Source: Massilia putida (GTDB lineage Bacteria; Pseudomonadota; Gammaproteobacteria; Burkholderiales; Burkholderiaceae_D). Taken from it: 64,000 nt of DNA. Below are positions 33,307-43,740 of the stretch, in pieces; the first letter of the stretch is position 1, and each line of letters starts with the position of its first letter. The notes under the pieces were generated by a model that saw only the letters and a list, made by a program, of their open reading frames with translations, ran no database searches and had not been told where the DNA came from. Where the stretch lies: NCBI RefSeq assembly GCF_001941825.1, contig NZ_CP019036.1:14167-78166 (forward strand), in the 5' to 3' direction. The translations under genes were made by a program, and so were the position numbers.

Positions 33307-33807
33307 ATGAACACGAAGTCGAAGATTACCCTTTCGGCGGCATTTTGCGTCGCCGGGGGCATCGCCGCTGTCGCGTGGGCGCAGCAGTCGTCATTAAGCG
33401 GAAAGTCTCCAATGGCCGGTATCCTGCTCAAGGATAAAGCCCCGGAATTGCTGGAGCCGGACGAAGCCTTCAAATCAAGGGTGAGCGTCGTCGGTCCCAA
33501 TAAGCTGGCGATCGATGTTACCCCGGCCGGCGGCTACTACGTGTACAAGGACAAAATCCGCGTGACCATCAAGAACGCGGGCGGTGCGTCGCTTGGAGCG
33601 GTTCACTTGCCGCCAGCGGAAACGAAAGTCGATCAAACTTTTGGCAAGACCGAGGTTTATCACCAGACCGTCAAGGTCGGCGTCGACCTGGTGCGGGTGC
33701 CAACATCGAAAAAGGTGACAGTGGTGACGACGTACCAAGGCTGCAATGAAAAAATCGGCGTGTGTTATTCGCCGATTGAGAAGTCGGTAGATGTGGTCTT
33801 GCCTTGA
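33307..33807 (+). CDS. Stand-alone DsbD alpha-domain-like periplasmic protein
   Basis: A 166-residue exported protein (signal around FCVAGGIAAVAWAQ). The body matches the N-terminal domain of DsbD: LEPDEAFKSRVSVVGPNKLAIDV, GGYYVYKDKIRVTIKNAGG, and the active Cys pair in VTTYQGCNEKIGVCYSPIEKSVDVVL. In DsbD this domain hands electrons to periplasmic thiol partners. Here it occurs without the membrane and C-terminal domains. It may take electrons from another carrier to act with the FMN-binding-like protein. Confidence 0.85.
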   Translation: MNTKSKITLSAAFCVAGGIAAVAWAQQSSLSGKSPMAGILLKDKAPELLEPDEAFKSRVSVVGPNKLAIDVTPAGGYYVYKDKIRVTIKNAGGASLGAVHLPPAETKVDQTFGKTEVYHQTVKVGVDLVRVPTSKKVTVVTTYQGCNEKIGVCYSPIEKSVDVVLP

Positions 33808-33947
33808 GTGCCAAAGACAGACTCGACCAATTATTGGGTTCAAGCGTTCGGAGATGGTAAAGCCGGTTCGTTAAACCTTGAATTCAGTCATCTACGAAAA
33901 ATTTATCTTTTTTCAAGGGGCGAAACATCACCTTGTCATTCATGCAG

Positions 33948-33973
33948 GTCCAATAAACGAGGGTTTGTTGGAC
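33948..33973. promoter_or_regulatory. Candidate resolution (res) site element
   Basis: GTCCAATAAAC, GAGG, GTTTGTTGGAC within the 282-bp gene-free gap before the resolvase. Serine resolvases of the TniR type act at a res site just upstream of their gene. No full three-site res was mapped. Confidence 0.45.
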
Positions 33974-34089
33974 TCCTCCGTCCGGCCGGCGAGCGGCGGG
34001 TAGCTCAAGCACAACGACACTCCACAATCCCTTTCCAATATTCAAAGTCCAGCTATACTGAACTTTCGTGATTTCTTGGACAAGTCACC

Positions 34090-34665
34090 ATGCTAATTGG
34101 CTACGCCCGTGTTTCGACCGACGACCAGAACCTGGACCTGCAGCGCGACGCGTTACAGGCGGCCGGTTGCGAGCGCGTCTTTGAGGATATGGTGAGTGGA
34201 GCCAGGGCGGACCGCACCGGACTGACCACTCTCATGAGCATGCTGCGTGCCGGCGACACGGTTGTCATCTGGCGGCTGGATCGGCTGGGCCGGTCGCTCA
34301 AGAACTTGATCGAGCTGGTCGAGCGGTTCGAAGCCGCCAAGGTCGGGCTGCGCAGTCTGCAAGAAAACATCGACACCACATCGAGCGGCGGCAAGCTGGT
34401 CTTTCATCTGTTCGGCGCACTGGCCGAGTTCGAGCGAAATCTGATCCGCGAGCGCACGCAAGCCGGACTGGTCGCGGCACGCGCGCGCGGTCGCATGGGC
34501 GGGCGGCCGACGCGACTTGATCCGGTCAAGCTCGCGCTTGCCGTGAAACTGCACCGGGAGCGTAACCACACCGTTGACGAAATCTGCAAGATGATGGGGA
34601 TTTCCAAATCCACGCTCTACAATTATCTCGATAAGGCTGAGAGCGGTGGCGGCCGGGTGGCGTAA
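34090..34665 (+). CDS. TniR-like serine resolvase
   Basis: A 191-residue site-specific recombinase. Active Ser is in MLIGYARVSTDDQ, with the usual R-rich helices (WRLDRLGRSLKNL) and a C-terminal helix-turn-helix (NHTVDEICKMMGISKSTLYNYL). It resolves cointegrates of replicative transposition. It overlaps the start of the transposase gene. Confidence 0.9.
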   Translation: MLIGYARVSTDDQNLDLQRDALQAAGCERVFEDMVSGARADRTGLTTLMSMLRAGDTVVIWRLDRLGRSLKNLIELVERFEAAKVGLRSLQENIDTTSSGGKLVFHLFGALAEFERNLIRERTQAGLVAARARGRMGGRPTRLDPVKLALAVKLHRERNHTVDEICKMMGISKSTLYNYLDKAESGGGRVA

Positions 34666-36304
34666 ACAGATCCCGGCCGAATCGCTGCTGCAATTGCGGC
34701 AGCGGCTTGACCGTCTGCCTCACAAAAGTCCGGAGCGTGCGACCCAGGTGCGCGCTATGTCCGAGTTATACGGCATATCCACCACGTCGGTGTATCGCGC
34801 CCTGAAGGACTTTCTGAAGCCACGCGTCGTCCACCGCACCGACCACGGCAAGCCGCGCGTGCTGCCGAAATCTGAACTGGAGCGGTACTGCGAGCTGGTC
34901 GCCGCCCTCAAGCTGCGGACCACCAACAAGCAGGGCCGCCACCTGTCCACGAAGCGCTCCATCGAGCTGCTGGAGGAATATGGCATCGAGACGGCGCAGG
35001 GACTGGTGCGCGCGCCGAAAGGCGTGCTGACGCGCAGCACGGTCAACCAATACCTCACACTTTGGCACCTCGACCAGCCGCGCCTGCGCCGGCAGCCGCC
35101 AGCCGTGCGCTTCCAGGCCGAGCACAGCAACGACTGCTGGCAGTTCGACATGTCGCCGTCCGACCTCAAGCGGATCGAGAAGCCGGACTGGATCGAGCCG
35201 GGAAAGGGCGAGCCGACGCTGATGCTGTACAGCGTCGTGGACGACCGCAGCGGCGTGGCATACCAGGAATACCGCTGCGTCTATGGCGAGGATGCCGAAT
35301 CGGCGCTACGCTTCTTGTTCAACGCGATGGCGCCGAAGGCAGACCCCGAATACCCTTTCCAGGGACGGCCGCTGATGATCTATCTGGACAACGGCCCTGT
35401 CGCCAAGAGCCGCGTATTCCAGAATGTGATGCACGCGCTGGGCATCGAGTGGATGACGCACATCCCGGCCGGCAAGGACGGCGAGCGCGTCACGGCCCGC
35501 TCCAAGGGAAAAGTCGAGCGGCCATTCCGCACGGTGAAGGAAGCCCACGAGACGCTTTACCACTTCCACAAGCCCGAAACCGAGCAAGAGGCCAACGAAT
35601 GGCTGTTGCGCTACCTGATGCGCTACATTCGCCAGGATCATCGCTCCGAGCAGCATTCGCGCATCGAGGACTGGCTTGCCAATTTCCCGAGCGGCGGCAT
35701 CCGGCAGATGTGCGCCTGGGAGCAGTACTGTCGCTTCGCCCGCGAGCCGGAGCGGCGCCGCGTGGGTGTGGACGCGCGCGTGTCGGTCGAGGGCACCAGC
35801 TATGAAGTGGAGCCGGACATGGCCGGCGAATACGTGTTGCTGCTGTGGGGGCTGTTCGACAACGAACTGTACGTTGAGTACGAAAGCGTGCGTACTGGCC
35901 CGTACTACCCGGTCGCCGGGCCGATTCCATTGAACCGCTATCGCGCCTTCAAGCGCGGCGCGGCCGACGCGCGCGCCGACCGTATACGCACCCTGGCCGA
36001 CCAGCTCAAGCTGCCCATCGAGGCGCTGGCCGGCAAGGACCTACACTTAGCACCACTGAATTTACCAGGCGAATTACCAATCCAGCCTTTCGACGCCGAG
36101 GCGCATGAATTCCATTTTGCGAACGTCATCGCCGCCAAGCTGGCGATAGCGAACGAGCTAGCCAGGCCACTGGCCAAGCTGTCGCTCGTGGATCGCACCG
36201 TCATCGACCAGGTGCTGAGTGAGACGCTGACGCGCAGCGTCGTACTCGCGCGCATACGAGATTATTTCCGAAACAAGAAGACTGGAGAGGACCATGCGAG
36301 TTGA
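34646..36304 (+). CDS. TniA-like DDE transposase (rve/Mu type)
   Basis: A 552-residue transposase with an N-terminal helix-turn-helix, an rve catalytic core and a Mu-transposase-type C-terminal beta barrel. The catalytic triad is Asp168 (WQFDMS), Asp248 (IYLDNGP) and Glu291 (KGKVERPF). It starts at GTG 34646 within the resolvase 3' end and overlaps the ATPase gene by 11 bp. The layout is of the Tn7/Tn5053/Tn402 group. Confidence 0.9.
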   Translation: MAAGWRKQIPAESLLQLRQRLDRLPHKSPERATQVRAMSELYGISTTSVYRALKDFLKPRVVHRTDHGKPRVLPKSELERYCELVAALKLRTTNKQGRHLSTKRSIELLEEYGIETAQGLVRAPKGVLTRSTVNQYLTLWHLDQPRLRRQPPAVRFQAEHSNDCWQFDMSPSDLKRIEKPDWIEPGKGEPTLMLYSVVDDRSGVAYQEYRCVYGEDAESALRFLFNAMAPKADPEYPFQGRPLMIYLDNGPVAKSRVFQNVMHALGIEWMTHIPAGKDGERVTARSKGKVERPFRTVKEAHETLYHFHKPETEQEANEWLLRYLMRYIRQDHRSEQHSRIEDWLANFPSGGIRQMCAWEQYCRFAREPERRRVGVDARVSVEGTSYEVEPDMAGEYVLLLWGLFDNELYVEYESVRTGPYYPVAGPIPLNRYRAFKRGAADARADRIRTLADQLKLPIEALAGKDLHLAPLNLPGELPIQPFDAEAHEFHFANVIAAKLAIANELARPLAKLSLVDRTVIDQVLSETLTRSVVLARIRDYFRNKKTGEDHAS

Positions 36305-37265
36305 AGTGATGCAGTACTACGGGCTGACGCAACCACTGAGCCAGGCCGGCTACTACGAAACCGACCACCACAAGCAGCTGATCAAGGACATCAAAGGGGC
36401 CACCCTTGAGGGGCGGCTGATCGCCCTGTGCGGTGTTGTCGGCAGTGGCAAGACGGTGACGCTGCGCCGCCTTCAGCAGATTTTGAAAGACGAGAACCGT
36501 GTGGCCGTCGCCAAGTCGCTGTCCGTGGAAAAGCACAGCATCAAGCTGGCCACCTTGATCTCCACGCTCTACTACGACCTGACGCAGGACAAGCAGGTGC
36601 AAATTCCCAAGCAGAGCGAGAAGCGGGAGCGCGAATTGCAGGAGATCGTCAAGAAGGGAAAGAGGCCAGTGGCGCTGTTCGTCGATGAGGCGCACGACCT
36701 GAACGGACACACGCTCATCGGCCTCAAGCGCCTGATGGAAGTGGTCGAGGACGCAGGCGGCCGGTTGTCGGTGATCCTGGCCGGCCATCCGAAGCTGCGC
36801 AACGACTTGCGTCGCCCGACCATGGAAGAAATCGGCTACCGCACCGATATCTTCACGCTCGATGGCGTCGCCGGCAGCCAGCGCGAGTACATCCTGTGGC
36901 TGCTTGGCGCCAGCGCGGCTCCGAACACTGATCCAGAATCGATCCTGAACAGCGAGGCAATCGATATCCTGTCCACCAAGCTGCGCACGCCGTTGCAAGT
37001 CCAACTGCACCTGACCCTGGCATTGGAAGCGGGCTACCAGACCGGCGAGAAGCCCGTGACGGCCGCGCTGGTGGAAACCGTGCTGTCGCGCCAGCTCGAC
37101 GATCTGGAGCCTACCCTGACCCGTCACGGGTACCGGCTGAAGGATATGGTGGAACAGTTCGACGCCAAGCCTGCGGAAATCCGCGCGCTGTTCAACAACA
37201 AACTCGAACCGGCGCGCACAGCGGAGTTACGCGACCGGATGCTTGCCGCTGGCCTGCCCATCTGA
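36294..37265 (+). CDS. TniB/ExeA-like AAA+ transposition ATPase
   Basis: A 323-residue ATPase with Walker A GVVGSGKT and Walker B VALFVDEAHDL. The N-terminus MQYYGLTQPLSQAGYYETDHH is of the ExeA type. In this group of elements it selects and marks the target DNA for the transposase. It is followed after 8 bp by the next gene. Confidence 0.88.
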   Translation: MRVEVMQYYGLTQPLSQAGYYETDHHKQLIKDIKGATLEGRLIALCGVVGSGKTVTLRRLQQILKDENRVAVAKSLSVEKHSIKLATLISTLYYDLTQDKQVQIPKQSEKRERELQEIVKKGKRPVALFVDEAHDLNGHTLIGLKRLMEVVEDAGGRLSVILAGHPKLRNDLRRPTMEEIGYRTDIFTLDGVAGSQREYILWLLGASAAPNTDPESILNSEAIDILSTKLRTPLQVQLHLTLALEAGYQTGEKPVTAALVETVLSRQLDDLEPTLTRHGYRLKDMVEQFDAKPAEIRALFNNKLEPARTAELRDRMLAAGLPI

Positions 37266-37273
37266 TTCTGCCC

Positions 37274-37963
37274 ATGAAATTCAAACAATTTACAGTCGCG
37301 TCCTGCTTTTCGTCCTTCATGTTGCCGCACATTCTCTTCGTTGAAGAAAAGGAGGCGCGAAAGAAGGCGGCCATGAGTTGCTGCCTCGCTTGGAATATCA
37401 GTTTGTTTCCTGAGGCTGAGCAGGACGACCACATCGAGCGTATTTGGAAAATGGTCGAGGCAGACAACCAGGACGCACGGCCTCCCGGTTTGGAGCAGGG
37501 ATTCAAGCAGGACCTGCGCATGCTGGTGGAGCAAAAACTGGAGCTGTTTCCGTGGACGCATACGAACATCCCGAAGGCGGACTTGATCGGAGCTGGCTTC
37601 CATGATGTCTTGAGGATCGCAACCGGCACCGGCACGACCGAGGAAATCGAAATCCTGCCGTGGCCGAATCCGACCGGACTTCCGCTCATCATCGAGCACC
37701 TTCGTGGAATCCAAAGCGATACGGCCGCCCAGGTCGGACTACTTGAGCAGGCCAGCCGCGCCCCTGGCGGATTCACCGACATCGAGGCGACCCAGATGAC
37801 GACCGCGTATTGCGTGCAGCGGGCTGATCTGGTCGGCTACCAGCGCATCCTGACGGTTTGGCGCGACACGCAGCCGGCACCGAGCGTCAAGCGGGTCATA
37901 GGTCACTGGCTGGGCGTGTTGGCCGAAATCGAGGCCGATACCAAGGCCGTGTTGAACAGCTTG

Positions 37964-37978
<15 letters not shown>
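37274..37978 (+). CDS. Fourth transposition-module protein of unknown fold
   Basis: A 234-residue protein in the place where TniQ or an equivalent target factor would be. It has no zinc fingers typical of TniQ and no family that I recognise. There are two short Cys segments (VASCFSSF, MSCCLAW) and a helical C-terminus (GHWLGVLAEIEADTKAVLNSL). Its 3' end lies in the right terminal repeat. It may be a target-site or regulatory protein for this transposon type. Confidence 0.6.
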
Positions 37979-39171
<1,193 letters not shown>

Positions 39172-39208
39172 CCACTACAGACGGTCGGGCGGCTGCACTC
39201 GTCCTACT

Positions 39209-39988
39209 TCACTTGGTCCAGACCCAAAATTTTCCTTTGGCGTGTGTCAAGGCACCTTTGGCCAACGCCACAGCAAATTCGTCCAGACATAGTTCTCGTA
39301 CAGGCCAACCCTCCGGCGGTAGGAATACGCTCACGCGGACGGCATCATCAGTAGGTTGGCCTTTTGGGCATTTGAACGTTAACGGGAATGCTGGGAAGTG
39401 ACGGCTGAACTGTTCCCCGTTCTTAACCGGGCCGCCAGGCCTCGATAGATCTCGTCCGTTGTCGGCCAAACATCCAAGAGTGAAATTTCGGAAATGTCTA
39501 TTATTGACTAGCCAAACCACTTTGACACCGGATTGTCTGTACTTCTCAGACCTGCGCACGTACTCATCGAAAGTCTGCTGGGAAACCTGTACTTCGATCG
39601 CAATCTTGCGGCTCCCATCTTCGATATAGACGTCTGCTTCCCATTTCTCCCCAGCAGGAGTGTCACCAGGTTCTTCGATACGCGCGTTGACGCCTGCGAC
39701 ACGTAGTGCTTTGACTAGACGGATCTGGGCGAATTCGTGTTCAGGTGACGTAGGCTTCCAACTTGAGTCGCTTTCCCCAGGTCGAGCAGCAAACCAACGT
39801 GTACCGCGCAAATTTTGCTTGAGGATCGCCGGCAGGCGGCTACGCCGAATGAGGTAGGACCCTGGAGGTTCCGCCTTCATAGTCGACCACTGTTCGGCCG
39901 TGAGATCGAATGCTTCGACTATCTCCCCGTTAGAGGTGCGTACAGCAGTTAGAGGCAATCTGTCACCCGTATGGTTGTACTTTGGCAT
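39209..39988 (-). CDS. CoiA-like nuclease-domain protein
   Basis: A 259-residue protein. The nuclease core reads HEFAQIRLVKALRVAG, then KWEADVYIEDGSRKIAIEVQVSQQTFDEYVRRSEKYRQSGVKVVWLV, which has the CoiA/restriction-nuclease order of E, D and E-x-Q-x-S. Such proteins are found in competence and in plasmid defence or transfer loci; role here unknown. The ATG at 39988 is used. A longer reading of 78 codons runs back into the GC-rich array and is not believed. Confidence 0.7.
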   Translation of the reverse strand: MPKYNHTGDRLPLTAVRTSNGEIVEAFDLTAEQWSTMKAEPPGSYLIRRSRLPAILKQNLRGTRWFAARPGESDSSWKPTSPEHEFAQIRLVKALRVAGVNARIEEPGDTPAGEKWEADVYIEDGSRKIAIEVQVSQQTFDEYVRRSEKYRQSGVKVVWLVNNRHFRNFTLGCLADNGRDLSRPGGPVKNGEQFSRHFPAFPLTFKCPKGQPTDDAVRVSVFLPPEGWPVRELCLDEFAVALAKGALTHAKGKFWVWTK

Positions 39989-40019
39989 CTTACGTGATTT
40001 GGTGGCATAGACTACATTC

Positions 40020-40320
40020 TGCCGATCGTCTGCAGCTGGCCAGTGCGCCGGCATCGAACGGCAGCCGCAGCTGGCCACGACCAGGTTGCCGGCGATCGCA
40101 CGCCGCAGCTGGTGGACGTCGACACGATCGAGCGGCGCCGGCCGGCGCCGGCACCAAGCGGCCGCGATCGGCCTGCAGCTGGCCAGGTGCGCCGGCATCG
40201 AGCGGCGGCCGCAGCTGGCCACGACCAGGTTGCCGGCGATCGCGCGCGCAGTTAGTGGACGTCGACGCGATCGAACAGCGCCGGCACCAGGCGGCCACGA
40301 TCGGCCTGCGGCCGGGCCGC
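40020..40320. repeat. GC-rich palindrome-hexamer array B
   Basis: Two tandem units of ~143 bp closely related to array A, with the same hexamers and the block GGCCTGCAGCTGGCCAGGTG. It begins 30 bp upstream of the CoiA-like start. All of the 350-bp gap 39989-40338 is this array and its edges. Confidence 0.85.
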
Positions 40321-40338
40321 CTTCCCCTGCTTGAGGAA

Positions 40339-40526
40339 TTAGATCAAGGGGGTGGCCATTTTTTGAGCGCTTCTTTGTATTGTCTTTCGAGATCCCCTAT
40401 TCAGGTTCTGTGGGAGCAGGACGCCTTTCAATTTTGCGTCACCGTCCAGATATTGCGGATGCCACTCCCGTTCTTTGACCCGGCGAAAATGCGCCCATCC
40501 GTCTTCGATACGGCCGTCTCTATAGA
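40339..40526 (-). pseudogene. 3' half of a small plasmid gene split by Tn3
   Basis: On the minus strand this encodes RDGRIEDGWAHFRRVKEREWHPQYL and ends at a TAA (40341-40339). Joined with the 5' half at 56788-56935 it gives one open frame of ~109 codons. Function unknown. Confidence 0.75.
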
Positions 40527-40564
40527 GGGGTAGGCAGAGAAAACGGGAAAAAATGCACGTTAAG
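40527..40564. repeat. Tn3 left inverted repeat
   Basis: 38 bp: GGGGTAGGCAGAGAAAACGG then GAAAAAATGCACGTTAAG. It aligns with the right end and with known Tn21-like ends. Confidence 0.88.
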
Positions 40565-40722
40565 CACTGGGCGAATGAGGAGAGTCTACATCATCACTGG
40601 CGGTGATGGAGCCTGACATAAGCGGTCTCATGGCTAATTCCAAGCGCGGTCTATAATCTGCTTCGCGTACGATTTTCTCCGAGTTCTGTTGTTCTTCTCG
40701 TAATTGCTCAAAAATCCGGTGC

Positions 40723-41031
40723 GTGCCACTACATCCGGCCGCCGCCTGCGGGATCGCTGCCTACCTTGAAGTGGCTGGCCATGGCGACGACAAGCCCGGA
40801 CTGAATCGTCCCGTGAGCAAATATGCGCGTTGCGCCCGTGCGATTACGCTCGATGGCGTCTACAAAGTATTTCTCGAATATGCTGTCACGGTCGGGATCG
40901 ACGTCGAGGGCTTCGGGCCGCACACACTGCGCGCCACTGCCGCCACCAATGCGCTCGAACACGACGCCGACATGTACAACCGGCTCCAGACGCGCGCCGA
41001 GGACAGCCCGACGTTCAAGGTGGTTTATTGA
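40723..41031 (+). pseudogene. Tyrosine recombinase C-terminal remnant
   Basis: The end of an XerC/D-like integrase: FGPHTLRATAATNALEH... RAEDSPTFKVVY. The N-terminal part is missing, and the part with the second Arg-x-x-Tyr-type helix (the L-G-H...Y region) is deleted, so no active site remains. It marks a former integration module beside the transposon end. Confidence 0.75.
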
Positions 41032-41139
41032 AATTGAAGAGAGAAAACAGAAAATTCAGGTGCTAAGCTGACTGGCGAATTGCGTTTTCAACTCCTCGTC
41101 CAAGGGCGAGGGCAAGGTCCAGCGTGCGAAATGCGACTT

Positions 41140-42339
41140 TCACTCTGCGCTCGTCAAATAATGACTGCCACTGATGATCAAAACAGCGGCCAGCACACTG
41201 AACAAGGCGCCCGCATAAAACGTCGCCTCCGCGCCAAATTGTTCCCAAAGTAGTCCGGCGACGACGCTTGCCACAAGCATGGCCACGCCACTTACCAAAT
41301 TGAAAAAGCCAAATGCCGTGCCCTTCAGGTCGGCCGGCGCTGTGTGCGCCACCATTACGGCCAACAAACCCTGAGTCATGCCCATGTGCAGCCCCCATAG
41401 GCTTACCCCGAGCAGGACAGCTGGCCACGCGCTGCTTTGTGCCAGCACCATATCCGCGCAGACGAGAAATCCCAGCCCGATGACGAGCAGGCGCATATGG
41501 TTCATCGAGTCGGCTAGCTTCCCGAAGGGATAGGCGGACAGTGTGTACACCACGTTCATGGCCACCATCACGAGCGGCACCAGGGCCGGCTTCATACCGC
41601 CCTGCATGGCACGCAATACGAGAAAGGCTTCGCTGAACCGTGCCAGTGTAAACGCGGCGCCGATGGCGACAACCCACCAGTAGGAAGCAGAGAGCTTGCG
41701 CAGGCTCTCCCTTCGAATGGGATTGACACCCTTCGACGAAGCGGCATGTGCCGGTTCTTCGACGCCGAGTGTCAACAGCAAAACGGCCAGCGCGCCAGGG
41801 ATCAGGGCAATCCAGAAGATGCGCCGGTAGTCATTCGCCCACAAGAACATCAATCCAACCGCAATCAAGGGGCCGGTGAATGCGCCAATCGTATCCAGAG
41901 ACTGCCGCAAGCCAAACGCCGCACCTCGGTATTCTGCCGGAGCGATATCGGCGACCAGCGCGTCCCTGGGCGCGCCGCGTATGCCTTTGCCGATGCGGTC
42001 GGCAAAGCGCGCCGCCAGCACAAGTTCCGCCGACGCCGCGATGGCGAAGAACGGCTTGCTTGCCGCGCCGAGCGCATAGCCGGCCACGGCGAGCCATTTC
42101 CGGTTACCCAAGTAGTCACTAAGACTGCCAGAGAAAACTTTCACGATGGGCGCCGCGGCTTCGGCGATGCCTTCGATCAGCCCGACCGTTGCAACGCTCG
42201 CGCCCAAGCCAGAGACCAGGAACATCGGCAGCAGGCTGTGGACGATCTCGGAGGAGATATCCATTAGCATACTCACGAAGCCCAGCACCCAGACCGCGCG
42301 CGGAATCCGACGCAACGTGGAAAACCTTGGATTGGTCAT
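41140..42339 (-). CDS. MFS exporter (NreB-like)
   Basis: A 399-residue major facilitator with 12 hydrophobic segments and the motif SDYLGNRKWLAVAGY. It is of the group around NreB, a nickel efflux protein of beta-proteobacteria, but lacks the His-rich C-terminal tail of NreB. It overlaps the DedA-PAP2 gene by ATGA and is last in the four-gene unit that starts with the response regulator. Metal substrate is inferred from context. Confidence 0.75.
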   Translation of the reverse strand: MTNPRFSTLRRIPRAVWVLGFVSMLMDISSEIVHSLLPMFLVSGLGASVATVGLIEGIAEAAAPIVKVFSGSLSDYLGNRKWLAVAGYALGAASKPFFAIAASAELVLAARFADRIGKGIRGAPRDALVADIAPAEYRGAAFGLRQSLDTIGAFTGPLIAVGLMFLWANDYRRIFWIALIPGALAVLLLTLGVEEPAHAASSKGVNPIRRESLRKLSASYWWVVAIGAAFTLARFSEAFLVLRAMQGGMKPALVPLVMVAMNVVYTLSAYPFGKLADSMNHMRLLVIGLGFLVCADMVLAQSSAWPAVLLGVSLWGLHMGMTQGLLAVMVAHTAPADLKGTAFGFFNLVSGVAMLVASVVAGLLWEQFGAEATFYAGALFSVLAAVLIISGSHYLTSAE

Positions 42340-43739
42340 CTCATTATTTCCTCATGTTTTAGACGAGCATCCCCACGCGCGGCACGGTGCCCCTGGTAGG
42401 TATGCAAGCCCGTCATGCAGAACGCCAGCCATGTCACGCCTTCGGCCATGCCGCCCAGTACATCGCTCAGGTAATGTACCCCCAGGGCCATCCTGCTGAA
42501 CGCCACGGTCAGGACGAGCGTCAGCGCGACGAGCAAGGCCCCGATGCGCCACGACCATGACCTGACCTTGCCGACGACGATACAAGCGAGGACGCCGAAA
42601 AACAGAGTTGCCCCCGCAGTGTGCCCACTCGGAAAGCTGTAGGTTGCCAGCGACAGCAGCGGATGCTCGAAGCTCGGACGCGCCCTGTGGAAAGCCAGCT
42701 TCATCAAGGTGTTGACGAGCATGCCGCTCGGGACCGTCAGCAGGAGCGCCGCGAACCAGTACCATTCGCGCCTGACCATCAGGTAGAGCGCCGTCATCAG
42801 GACATAAGCAGTAATCGCGAGCGGCCCGGTTGCCGTACCGATGCCGATCATGACATTTGCCATGCCTGACGTGACCTGGGCGTGCAGCCAATGCGCAATC
42901 AGCACGTCGACTTTCGTGAGCGGGTCATTGGTCGCGACGTCTTCTGCGATACCGCCGAACAGCCAGCCGGCAGCCAGCAGGAAAGCCGCGCCAATGCTCA
43001 AGCTCAGGCCGAGATAGCTGTTGGGCGACAGCCTGGCTTGCAGGAAGGCGATTTGCGGCGCTAACTTCCCGCGAATCTTCGTCAAGAGGGGACTGCCCAG
43101 AATGCGATGCCAACCCCGCTGGAGGTGCTGCTGATGCCCGCTGACGATCCGGTGCAACCACACCAACACGATGCAAAACACGATGAACCCGCCAAGGACC
43201 AGACTGGCCGCTCCCACCCACCGTGCGGCATGCTGCCAGCTGGCGCCGAGAAAATAGCCGAGCAGGACCAGGACCGACGACCAGATACCCGCGCCCAGTA
43301 CATTAAAGGGGAAAAAGACGCGGTAGCGCATTCGGGTCGATCCTGCCAGGAAGGGCACGATGGCCCGGGCGAAGCCAATGAATCGGCCAAGGAAAACAGA
43401 TTTGCCACCGTGCTTTTGAAAGAAGGCGTCGGCCTTGTCAACACGCTCCTCCGTCAATCCCACATGGCGACCGTAGCGGATCAGGGTGGCGCGGTCGAGG
43501 CGCCGCCCGAGCTCATAGCCCAAGCTGTCGCCGACAAAGGCGCCGAGCGTGATCGTCCAGATCGACACGTCGAGATCGAGCGTTCCTTGCGCGGCCAGGA
43601 AGCCGGTCACTAGTACCAGGCTTTCCCCCGGAACGAACAATCCCAGGAACGCCGCCGATTCGAGAGCCGCCGCCAGGAAGATGACCAGGTAGCCCCAGTG
43701 CCCCATTCGATTGATGACGCTGATCAGGTACTCGAGCAT
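42336..43739 (-). CDS. DedA-PAP2 fusion membrane protein
   Basis: A 467-residue protein. Residues 1-200 are a DedA/SNARE-associated domain (GESLVLVTGFLAAQGTLDLDV, FGRFIGFARAIVPFLAGSTRM-type motifs). The C-terminal half is a type 2 phosphatidic acid phosphatase with all three motifs: KLAFHRARPS, SFPSGHT and SRMALGVHYLSD. It likely recycles lipid carriers such as undecaprenyl pyrophosphate or changes membrane lipids. The ATG at 43739 follows the kinase stop by 1 bp; an 88-residue upstream extension lies in the kinase gene and is rejected. Confidence 0.88.
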   Translation of the reverse strand: MLEYLISVINRMGHWGYLVIFLAAALESAAFLGLFVPGESLVLVTGFLAAQGTLDLDVSIWTITLGAFVGDSLGYELGRRLDRATLIRYGRHVGLTEERVDKADAFFQKHGGKSVFLGRFIGFARAIVPFLAGSTRMRYRVFFPFNVLGAGIWSSVLVLLGYFLGASWQHAARWVGAASLVLGGFIVFCIVLVWLHRIVSGHQQHLQRGWHRILGSPLLTKIRGKLAPQIAFLQARLSPNSYLGLSLSIGAAFLLAAGWLFGGIAEDVATNDPLTKVDVLIAHWLHAQVTSGMANVMIGIGTATGPLAITAYVLMTALYLMVRREWYWFAALLLTVPSGMLVNTLMKLAFHRARPSFEHPLLSLATYSFPSGHTAGATLFFGVLACIVVGKVRSWSWRIGALLVALTLVLTVAFSRMALGVHYLSDVLGGMAEGVTWLAFCMTGLHTYQGHRAARGDARLKHEEIMR

Positions 43740-43740
43740 G

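Noticed and set aside
33808..34071. Open frame starting at GTG after the DsbD-like gene
   Set aside because: No domain, no ribosome site, and the region probably holds the res site.
39989..40222. N-terminal extension of the CoiA-like protein
   Set aside because: The 78 extra residues come from array B; the ATG at 39988 gives a sensible start.
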